Shown piece after piece: positions 15,228 to 23,626 of a stretch of 35,300 nucleotides of DNA; the first letter of the stretch is position 1, and every line of letters starts with the position of its first letter. A model generated the notes under the pieces. It did no database searches. It saw nothing but the letters and a program-made list of their open reading frames with translations, and had not been told where the DNA came from. Source of the DNA: Fidelibacterota bacterium (GTDB taxonomy: Bacteria > Fidelibacterota > Marinisomatia > Marinisomatales > TCS55). Position numbers and translations under genes: made by a program. Location: positions 1-35,300 of the forward strand of contig JASLML010000013.1 of assembly GCA_030746535.1 (NCBI GenBank), in the 5' to 3' direction.

Positions 15228-16499
15228 ATGGGACAATTACAGGATACATTAAGACAGCAGATTCCCGGCCTTCAAAGCAGGGCAAAGGAACTCATATCCG
15301 AAAAGGGGTCCGCCGTCATCAGCGAAGTGACGGTATCCCAGGCGTACGGCGGCATGAGAGGCGTCAGGGGATTTGTATGCGATACGTCCAGCGTATCTGC
15401 CGACACGGGATTGATCATTCGCGGAAAGCCTCTTCTCGATATTATAGATATTCTTCCGGAAGAAGTGTTTTATCTCTTACTAACCGGCGAACTTCCCGAT
15501 GAATCCGCGCTGAATGATTTATCATCTCAATTACGTGATAAACAGGCAATTCCGGATTATGTGTGGGATGTCCTCAGCGCCATGCCGAAGGATTCACATC
15601 CGATGACCATGCTGACAACCGGCATTTTAGTCATGCAGGAAGCCAGCGAATTCAAAAAGCAGTTTAATGCCGGAATAAAAAAATCGGAATATTGGGAACC
15701 GATTTTGTTTGACGGAATTTCGCTGATAGCAAGGCTGCCGGCACTTGCTGCCGGGATTTACCGGATGCGCTTTGAAAAAGGCGAAAGGATAGAACCGAAT
15801 CCTGATTTGGACTGGGCATCCAATTTTGCTTACATGACGGGACTCGATGATCCGAACGGTGATTTCCAAAAACTAATGCGCTTGTATTTAATGGTGCATT
15901 GCGATCATGAAGGCGGGAATGTAAGCGCATTTGCTGCTCATACTGTTGCGTCAGCCCTTTCCGATCCATATTATGCTGTAGTGTCCGGATTAAACGGACT
16001 TGCGGGCCCACTCCACGGGCTTGCAAATCAGGAATGCTTAAAATTTGTTCTGGGAGTGAAAAATCATTTTTCAAACGTACCTGCAAAAGACGATATTGCA
16101 CAGTATTGCTGGGACTGGCTTAACAGCGGCCGCGTAGTTCCGGGATATGGTCATGCTGTTCTCAGATGTCCCGATCCGAGATTTGTTGCGTTTGTGGATT
16201 TCGGAAAAAACCATATCAAGAATGACGATGTATTTTCAATTGTAGAACTGCTCTATGAAGTGGTGCCCGGTGTTCTTCAGGAACAGGGAAAGGCAAAGAA
16301 TCCTTGGCCGAATGTTGATGCTGCCTCCGGGTCGCTGTTATATCATTATGGATTAAAGGAATTCAAATTTTATACTGTTTTATTCAGCATTTCCAGAGCG
16401 ATGGGGATGGTGGCGCAAATGGTCATCAACCGCGCTCTCGGTGTGCCGATAACACGGCCAAAATCTGTTACAACAGATTGGCTCGAAGAAAACACTTGA
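15228..16499 (+). CDS. gltA: citrate (Si)-synthase, mitochondrial-type
   Basis: 423 aa. It condenses acetyl-CoA and oxaloacetate to citrate. The catalytic residues are H263 (GPLHGLANQE), H309 (VPGYGHAVLR) and D364 (NPWPNVDAASG). The spacing 46 and 55 is identical to pig citrate synthase H274/H320/D375. VHCDHEGGNVSA, LNSGRVVPGYGHAVLR and EQGKAKNPWPNVDA are near-verbatim matches to the eukaryotic enzyme as I recall it, rather than to the hexameric E. coli GltA or the short archaeal-type enzymes. There is no targeting peptide. The enzyme is probably a dimer not inhibited by NADH, by analogy to that class. Confidence 0.95.
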   Translation: MGQLQDTLRQQIPGLQSRAKELISEKGSAVISEVTVSQAYGGMRGVRGFVCDTSSVSADTGLIIRGKPLLDIIDILPEEVFYLLLTGELPDESALNDLSSQLRDKQAIPDYVWDVLSAMPKDSHPMTMLTTGILVMQEASEFKKQFNAGIKKSEYWEPILFDGISLIARLPALAAGIYRMRFEKGERIEPNPDLDWASNFAYMTGLDDPNGDFQKLMRLYLMVHCDHEGGNVSAFAAHTVASALSDPYYAVVSGLNGLAGPLHGLANQECLKFVLGVKNHFSNVPAKDDIAQYCWDWLNSGRVVPGYGHAVLRCPDPRFVAFVDFGKNHIKNDDVFSIVELLYEVVPGVLQEQGKAKNPWPNVDAASGSLLYHYGLKEFKFYTVLFSISRAMGMVAQMVINRALGVPITRPKSVTTDWLEENT

Positions 16500-16539
16500 T
16501 AATAATATTAGTCCGATCATAATTCGATTCGTAATCACA

Positions 16540-18171
16540 TTGGTTTGTTTGATGTGTGTTATGTCCGGATCAAACTCCGAATTAACCTCAAAGGTTTGGG
16601 TATTTTTCGAGGATAAATCGATCCCCTCTCAGACCGAGAAAAAATCCATTATTGCACTAATGGATGAAAATAGACTGATTAGAAGACAAAAAGTTTCGAT
16701 TCATGATTCGGTTACAACTTTCGATCTTCCGGTACACGAAGATTATATTGAAGCTGTTACAAATACCGGAGTAAAGCTACAGAAAGTTAGTAAATGGCTT
16801 AATGCAGTATCGGTGATTGGGAGCGAAAGGCAGTTAGCTATGTTGGACGGCCTGTCTTTTGTAAAAAAGATAAAACCGGTACAATCTTTCAGGAGATCTC
16901 AACCAAGCCCCAAACCACTAAGAAGCAAATCTGCCAGAAATGCCATCCAATCACTGGATTACGGCAATGCACAGTCACAGATAGAGCAGATTAATTGTGA
17001 TATGGTACATAATGCAGGTTACAACGGAGAGGGGATTCGCATATTAGTTATGGATACAGGTTTTAGTCTGGAACATGATGTATTTGATTCGTTGAACCTT
17101 ATTGCTGAATGGGATTTTGTTAATGATGATTCAATTACTGCAAATCAGACAACTCAGGAAGAGCAGAATAATCAGCACAATCATGGAACGATGGTATTAT
17201 CTGCAATGGCAGCGAATTTGCCCGGTTTTTTGATTGGTCCGGCATTCAAGTCAGAGTATTTGCTGGCGAAAACCGAGATGGTTGCAGATGAAATTCAAGT
17301 TGAAGAAGACAATTACGTGGCCGGTCTGGAATGGGGAGAGATAAACGGCGCTGATGTTGTATCCACTTCGCTTGGTTATTTAGACTGGTATCAATATGAG
17401 GATCTAAATGGCGATGTTGCAGTAACGACCATTGCGGTTGATATTGCTGCGCAGTTGGGAATGGTTTGCGTAACTGCCGCTGGCAATGAAGGAAATAGTG
17501 ATTGGTATTTTATCATTGCTCCTGCTGATGCTGATTCGGTAATCAGTGTTGGTGCGGTCAATTCCAATGGAGTGATAGCTTCGTTCAGTTCTCATGGCCC
17601 AACCTATGATGGGAGAATAAAACCGGAGGTATGCGCGAGAGGCATTGCCACTGCATGCGCCAGCCCGGCAGGAAAAGGGTACACCGCTGCTTCCGGAACT
17701 TCGTTGGCAACGCCTTTGGTTGGAGGTGCGGCAGCATTAATTTTGGATGCTCATCCTGACTGGACGCCAATGATGGTGCGGGAAGCAATGATGCAGACAG
17801 CTTCCCAAGCAAATATGCCAGATAACAATTATGGATATGGCATTATTAATGTATGGGATGCTATCAACTATTCGGCTTTTCAATCTGCTGACTCTGATTT
17901 GGTTCCGCTCAAATATCATTTGTCAGACGGTTATCCAAATCCATTTAACAGTGGAGTCGATTTTTCACTTGAATTGGAATATCCGCTAAATATAACTGCA
18001 ATAATCTATCATATTGATGGTACACTGATGGATAAGTTGCTTCATCAGGAATTGCCAGCCGGACGGCATGCATTTGGCTGGAATCCTATGGGCGCGTCAT
18101 CAGGAGTGTATGTTCTTTCATTATCGGATGGATTTTCTACCACTAATAAAAAAATTACCTATCTAAAATAA
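16540..18171 (+). CDS. secreted subtilisin-like (S8) protease with C-terminal sorting domain
   Basis: 543 aa counted from TTG 16540. An I9-like propeptide is likely at about 17-118. The S8 domain has catalytic D172 (ILVMDTGF), H215 (NHGTMV), oxyanion N316 (AAGNEG) and S388 (GTSLATP). The C terminus (about 460-543) starts YPNPFN and ends in a strand-rich unit with SGVYVLSL and KKITYLK, the type A secretion-sorting/FlgD-like Ig domain seen in T9SS cargo of FCB bacteria. The real start is uncertain: codons upstream encode ISPIIIRFVITLV, which with the following residues makes a good signal peptide but has no ATG/GTG/TTG. The protein is probably exported and surface-attached or released. Confidence 0.88.
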   Translation: MVCLMCVMSGSNSELTSKVWVFFEDKSIPSQTEKKSIIALMDENRLIRRQKVSIHDSVTTFDLPVHEDYIEAVTNTGVKLQKVSKWLNAVSVIGSERQLAMLDGLSFVKKIKPVQSFRRSQPSPKPLRSKSARNAIQSLDYGNAQSQIEQINCDMVHNAGYNGEGIRILVMDTGFSLEHDVFDSLNLIAEWDFVNDDSITANQTTQEEQNNQHNHGTMVLSAMAANLPGFLIGPAFKSEYLLAKTEMVADEIQVEEDNYVAGLEWGEINGADVVSTSLGYLDWYQYEDLNGDVAVTTIAVDIAAQLGMVCVTAAGNEGNSDWYFIIAPADADSVISVGAVNSNGVIASFSSHGPTYDGRIKPEVCARGIATACASPAGKGYTAASGTSLATPLVGGAAALILDAHPDWTPMMVREAMMQTASQANMPDNNYGYGIINVWDAINYSAFQSADSDLVPLKYHLSDGYPNPFNSGVDFSLELEYPLNITAIIYHIDGTLMDKLLHQELPAGRHAFGWNPMGASSGVYVLSLSDGFSTTNKKITYLK

Positions 18172-18245
18172 GCAATAATTTCGAGGGAAAAGGCTTGCCT
18201 TACCTTCGGAATTACTCCAAATTACCCCTCGCCCGGGATAATCCC

Positions 18246-20018
18246 ATGTTTAGATCAAAACTATTCGGCATAATAATAGGAATCGGTGTCTCTATTGGAT
18301 TCGCCGAGGATGGTCCATCCATTCGCCTCGATGCATTCAGCGGTACGGGCTCAATTCTTCTTCACTGGGAAACACCGGAAGAAGCGTCATCCGTGATCAT
18401 TTATAAATCTACAGATTTTCAGAAATCATATACGGCCGCCGCAGAAGTATCAGCTGAGACAGACCGATATCTGGATACAGACTTGACGGAAGGACAAACC
18501 GCATTTTATTACGTAGAATTTGTTATTAATGAAAATGGATCCATTTTCAGTGATCGTAATACACCTCCGTTCGGCGAACCGTATTCGGTCAATGATGAGG
18601 AAATGATAGTAACTCCGGCAAAGTATGGATTCCCCGAAGATTTCAACCTTTTCCAACTCAAGTTGAAAATATTATCTGAATATATTGAAACTTCCTTTTC
18701 ATCCATCGAATCTGCGCATGTTATATCGCTGCCTGTGATAAGGCCGGAAATCCTTTTTCAGTGGTTTGGTTTCGTTCCAACGGATGATTTAGAGAAAATT
18801 CTTGAAGCGTTTGTCACAATAAATAATGAAGAATTGGTATCGTTTTGGAATCAAAAATGGATAGCACTCGAAAGCGGAAATCGAAATTCCCTGTTAATGA
18901 CTCCTGATGAATACCGTGAAAAAGGGATAGAAATCATTTCCAGCATCGTTGAAGCTTCCATCCCCAAACATATTGCAGTGCTTGAAAGGGATTTGCAAGC
19001 AGTTCAATCTTCAAATGATATTGTATTCAAAAGTTTTTTACGAAACGCTGAATTTTCACACATTTCCTTTTATGCAATGAGAGCTGTAAAAGAAGGATTG
19101 CTGATGCTTTCGAGCACTGACGAATCACTTACAATTGATTTGACTGAGGTTATACCCGATTCAGTCATTAAAGTTGAAGTCCCATTTGATTGGGAAACTG
19201 TGAGAGTCGCATTCAACGGCCAAACGCTTGGTTCAAATCCTATCCTTTTGGAAACCGGAATGAAAGTGAGATTCTTAGATGGAACATTTTCAACAGGAGG
19301 CTCCCTTAATCCGTTTCCGATTTCAAGATCAGTCCAAGGGGAATCACCTTATTGGATAAATGAAATTCAATATAATCCTCAGCACCAATCCCTTACTGTA
19401 GAAATTGCAGGGAAAAGTGATTTTGACATCGAATACGGATTATTTATAAACGATGAACTCCTCTGGGAAATCCAGCCTGGAATTCAATTCGAAGAAATAT
19501 ATCATGATTCAGCATTCATGCTTAACACCGAAAATAGATCAGGCAGTTGGCTGGACTTAAAAATGAAGGTAGACGGAAGATGGTCGGTGGAATATGAATC
19601 ACGGCCGATTATTTTCGATGCTTTAATCATAGAAGCACGAATTCCTGATGGCGGTGCCTGGCAGGAAATCACCTTTACAACATTTGGTGAAGCGAATGAT
19701 TTTCGAGCAAGCGGATTAGAACAGCAGGTTATTCCGGAAGTGTTCGCATTATTTCAAAATTTCCCGAATCCGTTTAATGCAAGCACTTCGGTTTCTATTG
19801 ACCTTATTGAACCGGCAATAATTGACTTATTCATCACGGATGCCGGAGGCAGAAAAATTAAGGATTTTGTGAGGTCGGAAGCGTTAACCCCGGGTCAGTA
19901 CTCATTTGTTTGGGATGCCCACGATCACTCAAGCGGTGTATATTTCCTGACCATTGTTGCTCAAATGGAAGACTATCTGCCCGTTGTGCAGAGTCGAAAA
20001 ATGATTTACCTGAAATAA
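18246..20018 (+). CDS. secreted protein with FN3-like domain and C-terminal sorting domain
   Basis: 590 aa from ATG 18246, which begins a signal peptide (MFRSKLFGIIIGIGVSIGFA); a longer frame from 18195 would lose it. Residues about 25-115 look like a fibronectin type III-like beta sandwich (SILLHWETPEEASSVIIYKS ... AFYYVEFV). The middle 400 residues are acidic and mixed alpha/beta, and I recognise no family there. The C terminus has FPNPFN and a FlgD-like Ig unit ending SRKMIYLK, matching the upstream subtilase. Both proteins are thus likely cargo of the same export system; the role of this one is unknown. No catalytic motif is evident. Confidence 0.8.
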   Translation: MFRSKLFGIIIGIGVSIGFAEDGPSIRLDAFSGTGSILLHWETPEEASSVIIYKSTDFQKSYTAAAEVSAETDRYLDTDLTEGQTAFYYVEFVINENGSIFSDRNTPPFGEPYSVNDEEMIVTPAKYGFPEDFNLFQLKLKILSEYIETSFSSIESAHVISLPVIRPEILFQWFGFVPTDDLEKILEAFVTINNEELVSFWNQKWIALESGNRNSLLMTPDEYREKGIEIISSIVEASIPKHIAVLERDLQAVQSSNDIVFKSFLRNAEFSHISFYAMRAVKEGLLMLSSTDESLTIDLTEVIPDSVIKVEVPFDWETVRVAFNGQTLGSNPILLETGMKVRFLDGTFSTGGSLNPFPISRSVQGESPYWINEIQYNPQHQSLTVEIAGKSDFDIEYGLFINDELLWEIQPGIQFEEIYHDSAFMLNTENRSGSWLDLKMKVDGRWSVEYESRPIIFDALIIEARIPDGGAWQEITFTTFGEANDFRASGLEQQVIPEVFALFQNFPNPFNASTSVSIDLIEPAIIDLFITDAGGRKIKDFVRSEALTPGQYSFVWDAHDHSSGVYFLTIVAQMEDYLPVVQSRKMIYLK

Positions 20019-20032
20019 CGGAGGAGAATGCC

Positions 20033-20566
20033 ATGGCAAGCGAATTTGATGATGAAATGGATCGAATGGATGAACTTGAAAAGGAAGTGGATCATGAAAT
20101 AGCTGAAGCTGTTTCCCTGAATGATCCGCTCTCATCTTTGCAGCTGTCCGATCCGATTATCATGAACTCCGGAGATTCCTTGGCTTCAATGATTACGGAA
20201 ATGCAGGAAAAATCCATGGGATGCGTTTTGGTGAATGAAGGAGGCAAATTGGCCGGCATTATTACCGAAAGAGATATCTTGCTAAATATCACCGGCAAAG
20301 GGCTAGATCTGGAAAAAGAGGCAGTTGAAAATTTTATGACACGGTCACCCGAAAGCTTGAATATGGATGACCCCGTAGCCTACGCGCTTAATAAAATGTT
20401 TGTAGGTGGATTCAGGCATGTTCCGGTTACAGACAATTCCGGTTCCGCGGTCGGTTTGGTTTCCGTTGTGGATATTGTCAGCCATATTTCATCATTTTTC
20501 GGTCAGGAGGTTTTGAATCTGCCTCCAAATCCTCAGAGTTCTCTGAAAACACCGGAAGGTGGCTGA
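20033..20566 (+). CDS. CBS-domain-pair protein
   Basis: 177 aa from ATG 20033, with CGGAGGAG upstream fixing the start (the ATG at 20028 is out of frame). A short, very acidic, probably coiled-coil N terminus (DDEMDRMDELEKEVDHEIAE) precedes two CBS motifs: about residues 38-88 (DPIIMNSGDSLASMITEMQE ... GIITERDILLNI) and about 100-157 (FMTRSPESLNMDDPVAYAL ... HVPVTDNSGSAVGLVSVVDI). CBS pairs bind adenosine nucleotides and regulate partner proteins. No other domain is attached, so it probably acts as a stand-alone energy sensor. The next gene begins 3 bp after its stop. Confidence 0.9.
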   Translation: MASEFDDEMDRMDELEKEVDHEIAEAVSLNDPLSSLQLSDPIIMNSGDSLASMITEMQEKSMGCVLVNEGGKLAGIITERDILLNITGKGLDLEKEAVENFMTRSPESLNMDDPVAYALNKMFVGGFRHVPVTDNSGSAVGLVSVVDIVSHISSFFGQEVLNLPPNPQSSLKTPEGG

Positions 20567-20569
20567 TAG

Positions 20570-21226
20570 TTGAGATCTCGACTGTTAATTTTTCTTTCGG
20601 CTCTAGTTCTTTATTCCGGCTGCGCCACTCATCCTACGGTTAGCCCAAAACGGTTATCGGATGGTGAATCGCGATACGGCTATACGCTTTCCATCGAGAA
20701 TGTTTTTCCATATATGTGGTACCGCAAAGGAATCTCGGATGTGAGCGATATTGGAATTCGTATCGGCTTGCCTGTGTACGGGACGGGGATTGATTACAGC
20801 AGGCTGTTGTATTCCAAAGAAAACAAATGGGATGTAATGAATCTTTCTTGGAGCATGAACCCGAACTATAATATGGATTTCACATATTATAAATTTAAGG
20901 AAACCGGCGAAAACAGATATCGTTGGTGGGGGTTTCGCGGTATGTACATTCCGGAAGGAATTATGGGGAATACATCCACGCGAATCGGTGTTTTATACGG
21001 CCGGCAAATCAAAGATACCATGGGATTTGAAATCGGCTATTACCATGATTTCAGCTCGATGCCACTTACAAGCGTTGTTGATCCGGGCTGGGCGTGGGAC
21101 AGTGATGAAAATATCGGTCGCTACGGCGACACACCGCATACTTCCGATGCTGGAATCCCTTCAGAATTTTCAAGAATGACCGGTCTTTCCATGATGGTAT
21201 ATTTTCAATTGGGAAGCCCCGAATAG
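20570..21226 (+). CDS. putative outer-membrane-associated lipoprotein, unknown function
   Basis: 218 aa from TTG 20570, 3 bp after the CBS gene. The N terminus MRSRLLIFLSALVLYSGC reads as a lipoprotein signal; the lipobox L-Y-S-G-C is slightly non-standard, with Tyr at -3. The mature part is rich in Tyr, Trp and Gly with alternating patterns (MDFTYYKFKE, YRWWGFRGMYIPEGI, TRIGVLYGRQIKDTMGFEIGYYHD), suggesting a small beta-barrel or beta-rich fold. I recognise no family. Confidence 0.65.
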   Translation: MRSRLLIFLSALVLYSGCATHPTVSPKRLSDGESRYGYTLSIENVFPYMWYRKGISDVSDIGIRIGLPVYGTGIDYSRLLYSKENKWDVMNLSWSMNPNYNMDFTYYKFKETGENRYRWWGFRGMYIPEGIMGNTSTRIGVLYGRQIKDTMGFEIGYYHDFSSMPLTSVVDPGWAWDSDENIGRYGDTPHTSDAGIPSEFSRMTGLSMMVYFQLGSPE

Positions 21227-21270
21227 AATCAATCTCTTTGTTCCCCTAAAACCCTCACCCGGTACATCCA

Positions 21271-22218
21271 TTGTCTAATATTTCCGTAACTGACGCAGTT
21301 AAAGGTGGAAAATCCCTTAGGGATTTTCTGGCATATTGTCTTAAAGAATCTGTATTGGCAAACCATCTTGATTCCTCGCGGCATCATCCGGTAATAACAG
21401 TTAATGCATTAAAAAATATCATTGGAGATGATGTTGATCACCCTTCAGAAATATTACTGAAGTCCGCGTATGAATTGGTTAAAGATTTACCGAAAAGATC
21501 ATCGGATTCCGAATTACTGAATCGTGCATCGGCTGATGGATTAGGTGAAACTGCCTTCGTCTCTGATATATGGGAAAAACTCGAATCAGGAGATATAGAT
21601 ACACTGGAATTGGAAGCAGCAAAAATTCATTTAGTATCAGATAGAAGCCCTGCAGTTTTTGAGAGCTTAGCAGAATATGCGTTAACAAATATTCCGGAAT
21701 TCGGATCATTTACATACCACGTCCTGCGGGCATTTGCATTTCAAAATGATCCAAAAGGATCTTGGCCATTCATCATGTGTGTGCTTGGAGAATTAAAGAA
21801 AGTTTCCGTGTTTGAAATGCATCCCGGAACGGATCATAAACCACGGGAATACATTGGCTCGGTAGTTGTTAATGGAAATCAGGATCAATGGCTGGATCTT
21901 GCCGGTGCAGCAAGGTTATGGGCCTCAGAATACATAAGAACTGAAAATTACCATCGGGAGATATCCCATTGGTTGAGCACGCTTGGTGAGAATATTCCGC
22001 TACCTCCCGCTGATAAAAAAGCACCTGAATTAACCGATTTTACCAATTCAGCAGATTCGTATTTCATTGGGTTGGCGGAGGATGTAATTGCGAAAGAAAA
22101 CGGTCTGAGAAAAATCCCTGTATTAGAGGCATTGAGAACATTGGCAAGGCGAGTTTCCAAAAAAGACATTCCGCATGTTGAAGCCCAAATTCAATTATTC
22201 TTGAAATCTGAAATGTAA
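21271..22218 (+). CDS. hypothetical alpha-helical protein, family not recognised
   Basis: 315 aa from TTG 21271; no better start is visible. The protein is almost entirely helical by eye, soluble, with no signal peptide or membrane segment. Visible landmarks are LRDFLAYCLKESVLANHL near the start, a central FEMHPGTDHKPREYIGS loop with several His/Asp that could bind metal, and a C-terminal helix LRTLARRVSKKDIPHVEAQI. It lies before the DUF309 gene with a 12-bp gap, so probably in the same operon. I cannot give a function. Confidence 0.6.
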   Translation: MSNISVTDAVKGGKSLRDFLAYCLKESVLANHLDSSRHHPVITVNALKNIIGDDVDHPSEILLKSAYELVKDLPKRSSDSELLNRASADGLGETAFVSDIWEKLESGDIDTLELEAAKIHLVSDRSPAVFESLAEYALTNIPEFGSFTYHVLRAFAFQNDPKGSWPFIMCVLGELKKVSVFEMHPGTDHKPREYIGSVVVNGNQDQWLDLAGAARLWASEYIRTENYHREISHWLSTLGENIPLPPADKKAPELTDFTNSADSYFIGLAEDVIAKENGLRKIPVLEALRTLARRVSKKDIPHVEAQIQLFLKSEM

Positions 22219-22230
22219 GGCTGCAGATGT

Positions 22231-22599
22231 ATGGTAGATGAAAATGTAATTGATTCATTATTTCTTGAAGGAAAGAAATATTTTCAGGATGGAAATTTCT
22301 ATGATGCCCATGAATCTTGGGAAGATTTATGGTCAGACTATTATGTTATGGATCATAAGTATATACAGGGGCTTATTCAGCTTTCGGTAAGTTTTTTTCA
22401 TCTGCAAAATGCCAATCTAAAAGGTGCAAAAAGTTTGATGAAAAAATGCCTGCAAAAATTTGAGCTGTTTGATGGAACACAGCGCGGAATAAATGTTACG
22501 CTGCTCAAAACCCGATTGCAGCAGGTACAGAAGGAGTATCATACAATAACAAATACTGACGAATTTAATTGGTCACTTGTGCCGGATTTGGATGCATAA
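22231..22599 (+). CDS. DUF309-family protein
   Basis: 122 aa, all-helical. The motif GNFYDAHESWEDLW, followed by a helix YIQGLIQLSVSFFHLQNANLKGA, matches the DUF309 family, whose hallmark is a His-Glu-x-x-Glu pair next to Trp residues and which adopts a TPR-like helical bundle. The biochemical role is unknown. Its stop is immediately followed by the ATG of the next gene (22600). Confidence 0.8.
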   Translation: MVDENVIDSLFLEGKKYFQDGNFYDAHESWEDLWSDYYVMDHKYIQGLIQLSVSFFHLQNANLKGAKSLMKKCLQKFELFDGTQRGINVTLLKTRLQQVQKEYHTITNTDEFNWSLVPDLDA

Positions 22600-22926
22600 A
22601 TGAAAAAAATAGCACTTGGGATAACGAATTTTGAGCTGGGGACAAAAGTATCCCAGCAATTAACCGATGCCGGATTTCAGGTTGATTTTATTGCAAAAGA
22701 CGATCCTGTTCCACTTGACTGTGAAATTACCATTATCCCTGCTGACGGCTGGGCAGAAACCGATCTGTCTGATATTGGATCGTATCTTATTGGTTATGCC
22801 GATACCATGACGAGCGATGAGGTTATCACTTGGAAAGCAAAGGGATTTAACCGAACCATTTTAACATCAGCTTTGAATAGAAATGTAACGGATATCGTAG
22901 CGCAGATTTTGGATGAAAGAAAATAA
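22600..22926 (+). CDS. small Rossmann-like hypothetical protein
   Basis: 108 aa starting directly after the DUF309 stop and overlapping nth by 14 bp. The pattern beta (KKIALGITN), helix (GTKVSQQLTDAGF), beta (QVDFIAK), then CEITIIPAD and GSYLIGYADTMTSDEVITWKAKGFNRTILTSAL resembles a flavodoxin/receiver-like fold, but the acidic pocket and phospho-acceptor of true receivers are not evident. No family is assigned. The overlaps on both sides argue that it is translated. Confidence 0.6.
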   Translation: MKKIALGITNFELGTKVSQQLTDAGFQVDFIAKDDPVPLDCEITIIPADGWAETDLSDIGSYLIGYADTMTSDEVITWKAKGFNRTILTSALNRNVTDIVAQILDERK

Positions 22927-23557
22927 ATCCCAAAAAAAGGCGCGGGGGAAAAAGGTAGTTTCCAAGCTGAAAAGAGAATACCCGAATTCGAAATGCTCTC
23001 TTCACTATTCCACTGCACACGAACTGCTGGTTGCAACGATTCTTTCCGCCCAATGCACGGATCACAGGGCCAATCAGGTAACACCGGTACTATTTCAGAA
23101 ATACAAAAATCCGAAAGATTTTGCGTATGCGGATATTGAAGAACTCGCAAAAGATATTCATTCATGCGGATACCATAATCAAAAAGCGAAAAGCATTCAG
23201 GGATCCAGTTTGAAGATTGTTGAAGATCATGGCGGCGAAGTTCCTGATTCCATGGAAGCGTTGGTGAAGCTTCCGGGTGTTGGAAGAAAAACCGCGAATT
23301 GCATATTGGGAGAAATGTACAAGGTGCCTTCCATGGTAATTGATACGCACATGGTAAGGATTATGAACCTGTTAGGATTTACAGACACGAAAGATGCAAA
23401 GAAGATTGAATTTGAACTAATGGATGTGTTTGCTAAAAAAGACTGGGTTAGATTAACGCACATGACCATTGATCACGGCAGAGCCGTGTGCATTGCCAGA
23501 AGGCCTCAGTGCGAATCCTGCATTTTGAATACGCTGTGTCCGTCCGCTGATCTTTGA
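22913..23557 (+). CDS. nth: endonuclease III (DNA glycosylase/AP lyase)
   Basis: 214 aa, normal length. The helix-hairpin-helix LVKLPGVGRKTANCILGEM includes the catalytic Lys region, and VIDTHMVRI supplies the catalytic Asp. The C-terminal cysteines C-X6-C-X2-C-X5-C (from CIARRPQC to NTLC) bind a [4Fe-4S] cluster. It removes oxidised pyrimidines in base excision repair. It is the last gene of a run starting at 21271, with the ATG inside the preceding gene. The exonuclease III gene at 2375 handles the next step of the same pathway. Confidence 0.95.
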   Translation: MKENKSQKKARGKKVVSKLKREYPNSKCSLHYSTAHELLVATILSAQCTDHRANQVTPVLFQKYKNPKDFAYADIEELAKDIHSCGYHNQKAKSIQGSSLKIVEDHGGEVPDSMEALVKLPGVGRKTANCILGEMYKVPSMVIDTHMVRIMNLLGFTDTKDAKKIEFELMDVFAKKDWVRLTHMTIDHGRAVCIARRPQCESCILNTLCPSADL

Positions 23558-23604
23558 TAATCTTTTTGCCCTCTAATTTCACTGCACTAAATTCATATAT
23601 TCAA

Positions 23605-23612
23605 TAAATTTG
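23605..23612 (+). promoter_or_regulatory. possible -7 promoter element (FCB-type TANNTTTG)
   Basis: TAAATTTG matches the Bacteroidetes-type -7 consensus TANNTTTG and lies 14 bp before the ATG at 23627, in a 69-bp AT-rich gap at the head of the pterin-lipoyl gene run. No TTTG sits at the proper -33 spacing, so this is only a weak candidate. Confidence 0.25.
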
Positions 23613-23626
23613 TAGAATACAAATAA

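Noticed and set aside
18182-18231. Inverted repeat CGAGGG/CCCTCG upstream of the secreted FN3-like protein
   Set aside because: Only 6 bp with a 38-nt spacer; expected by chance at this composition.
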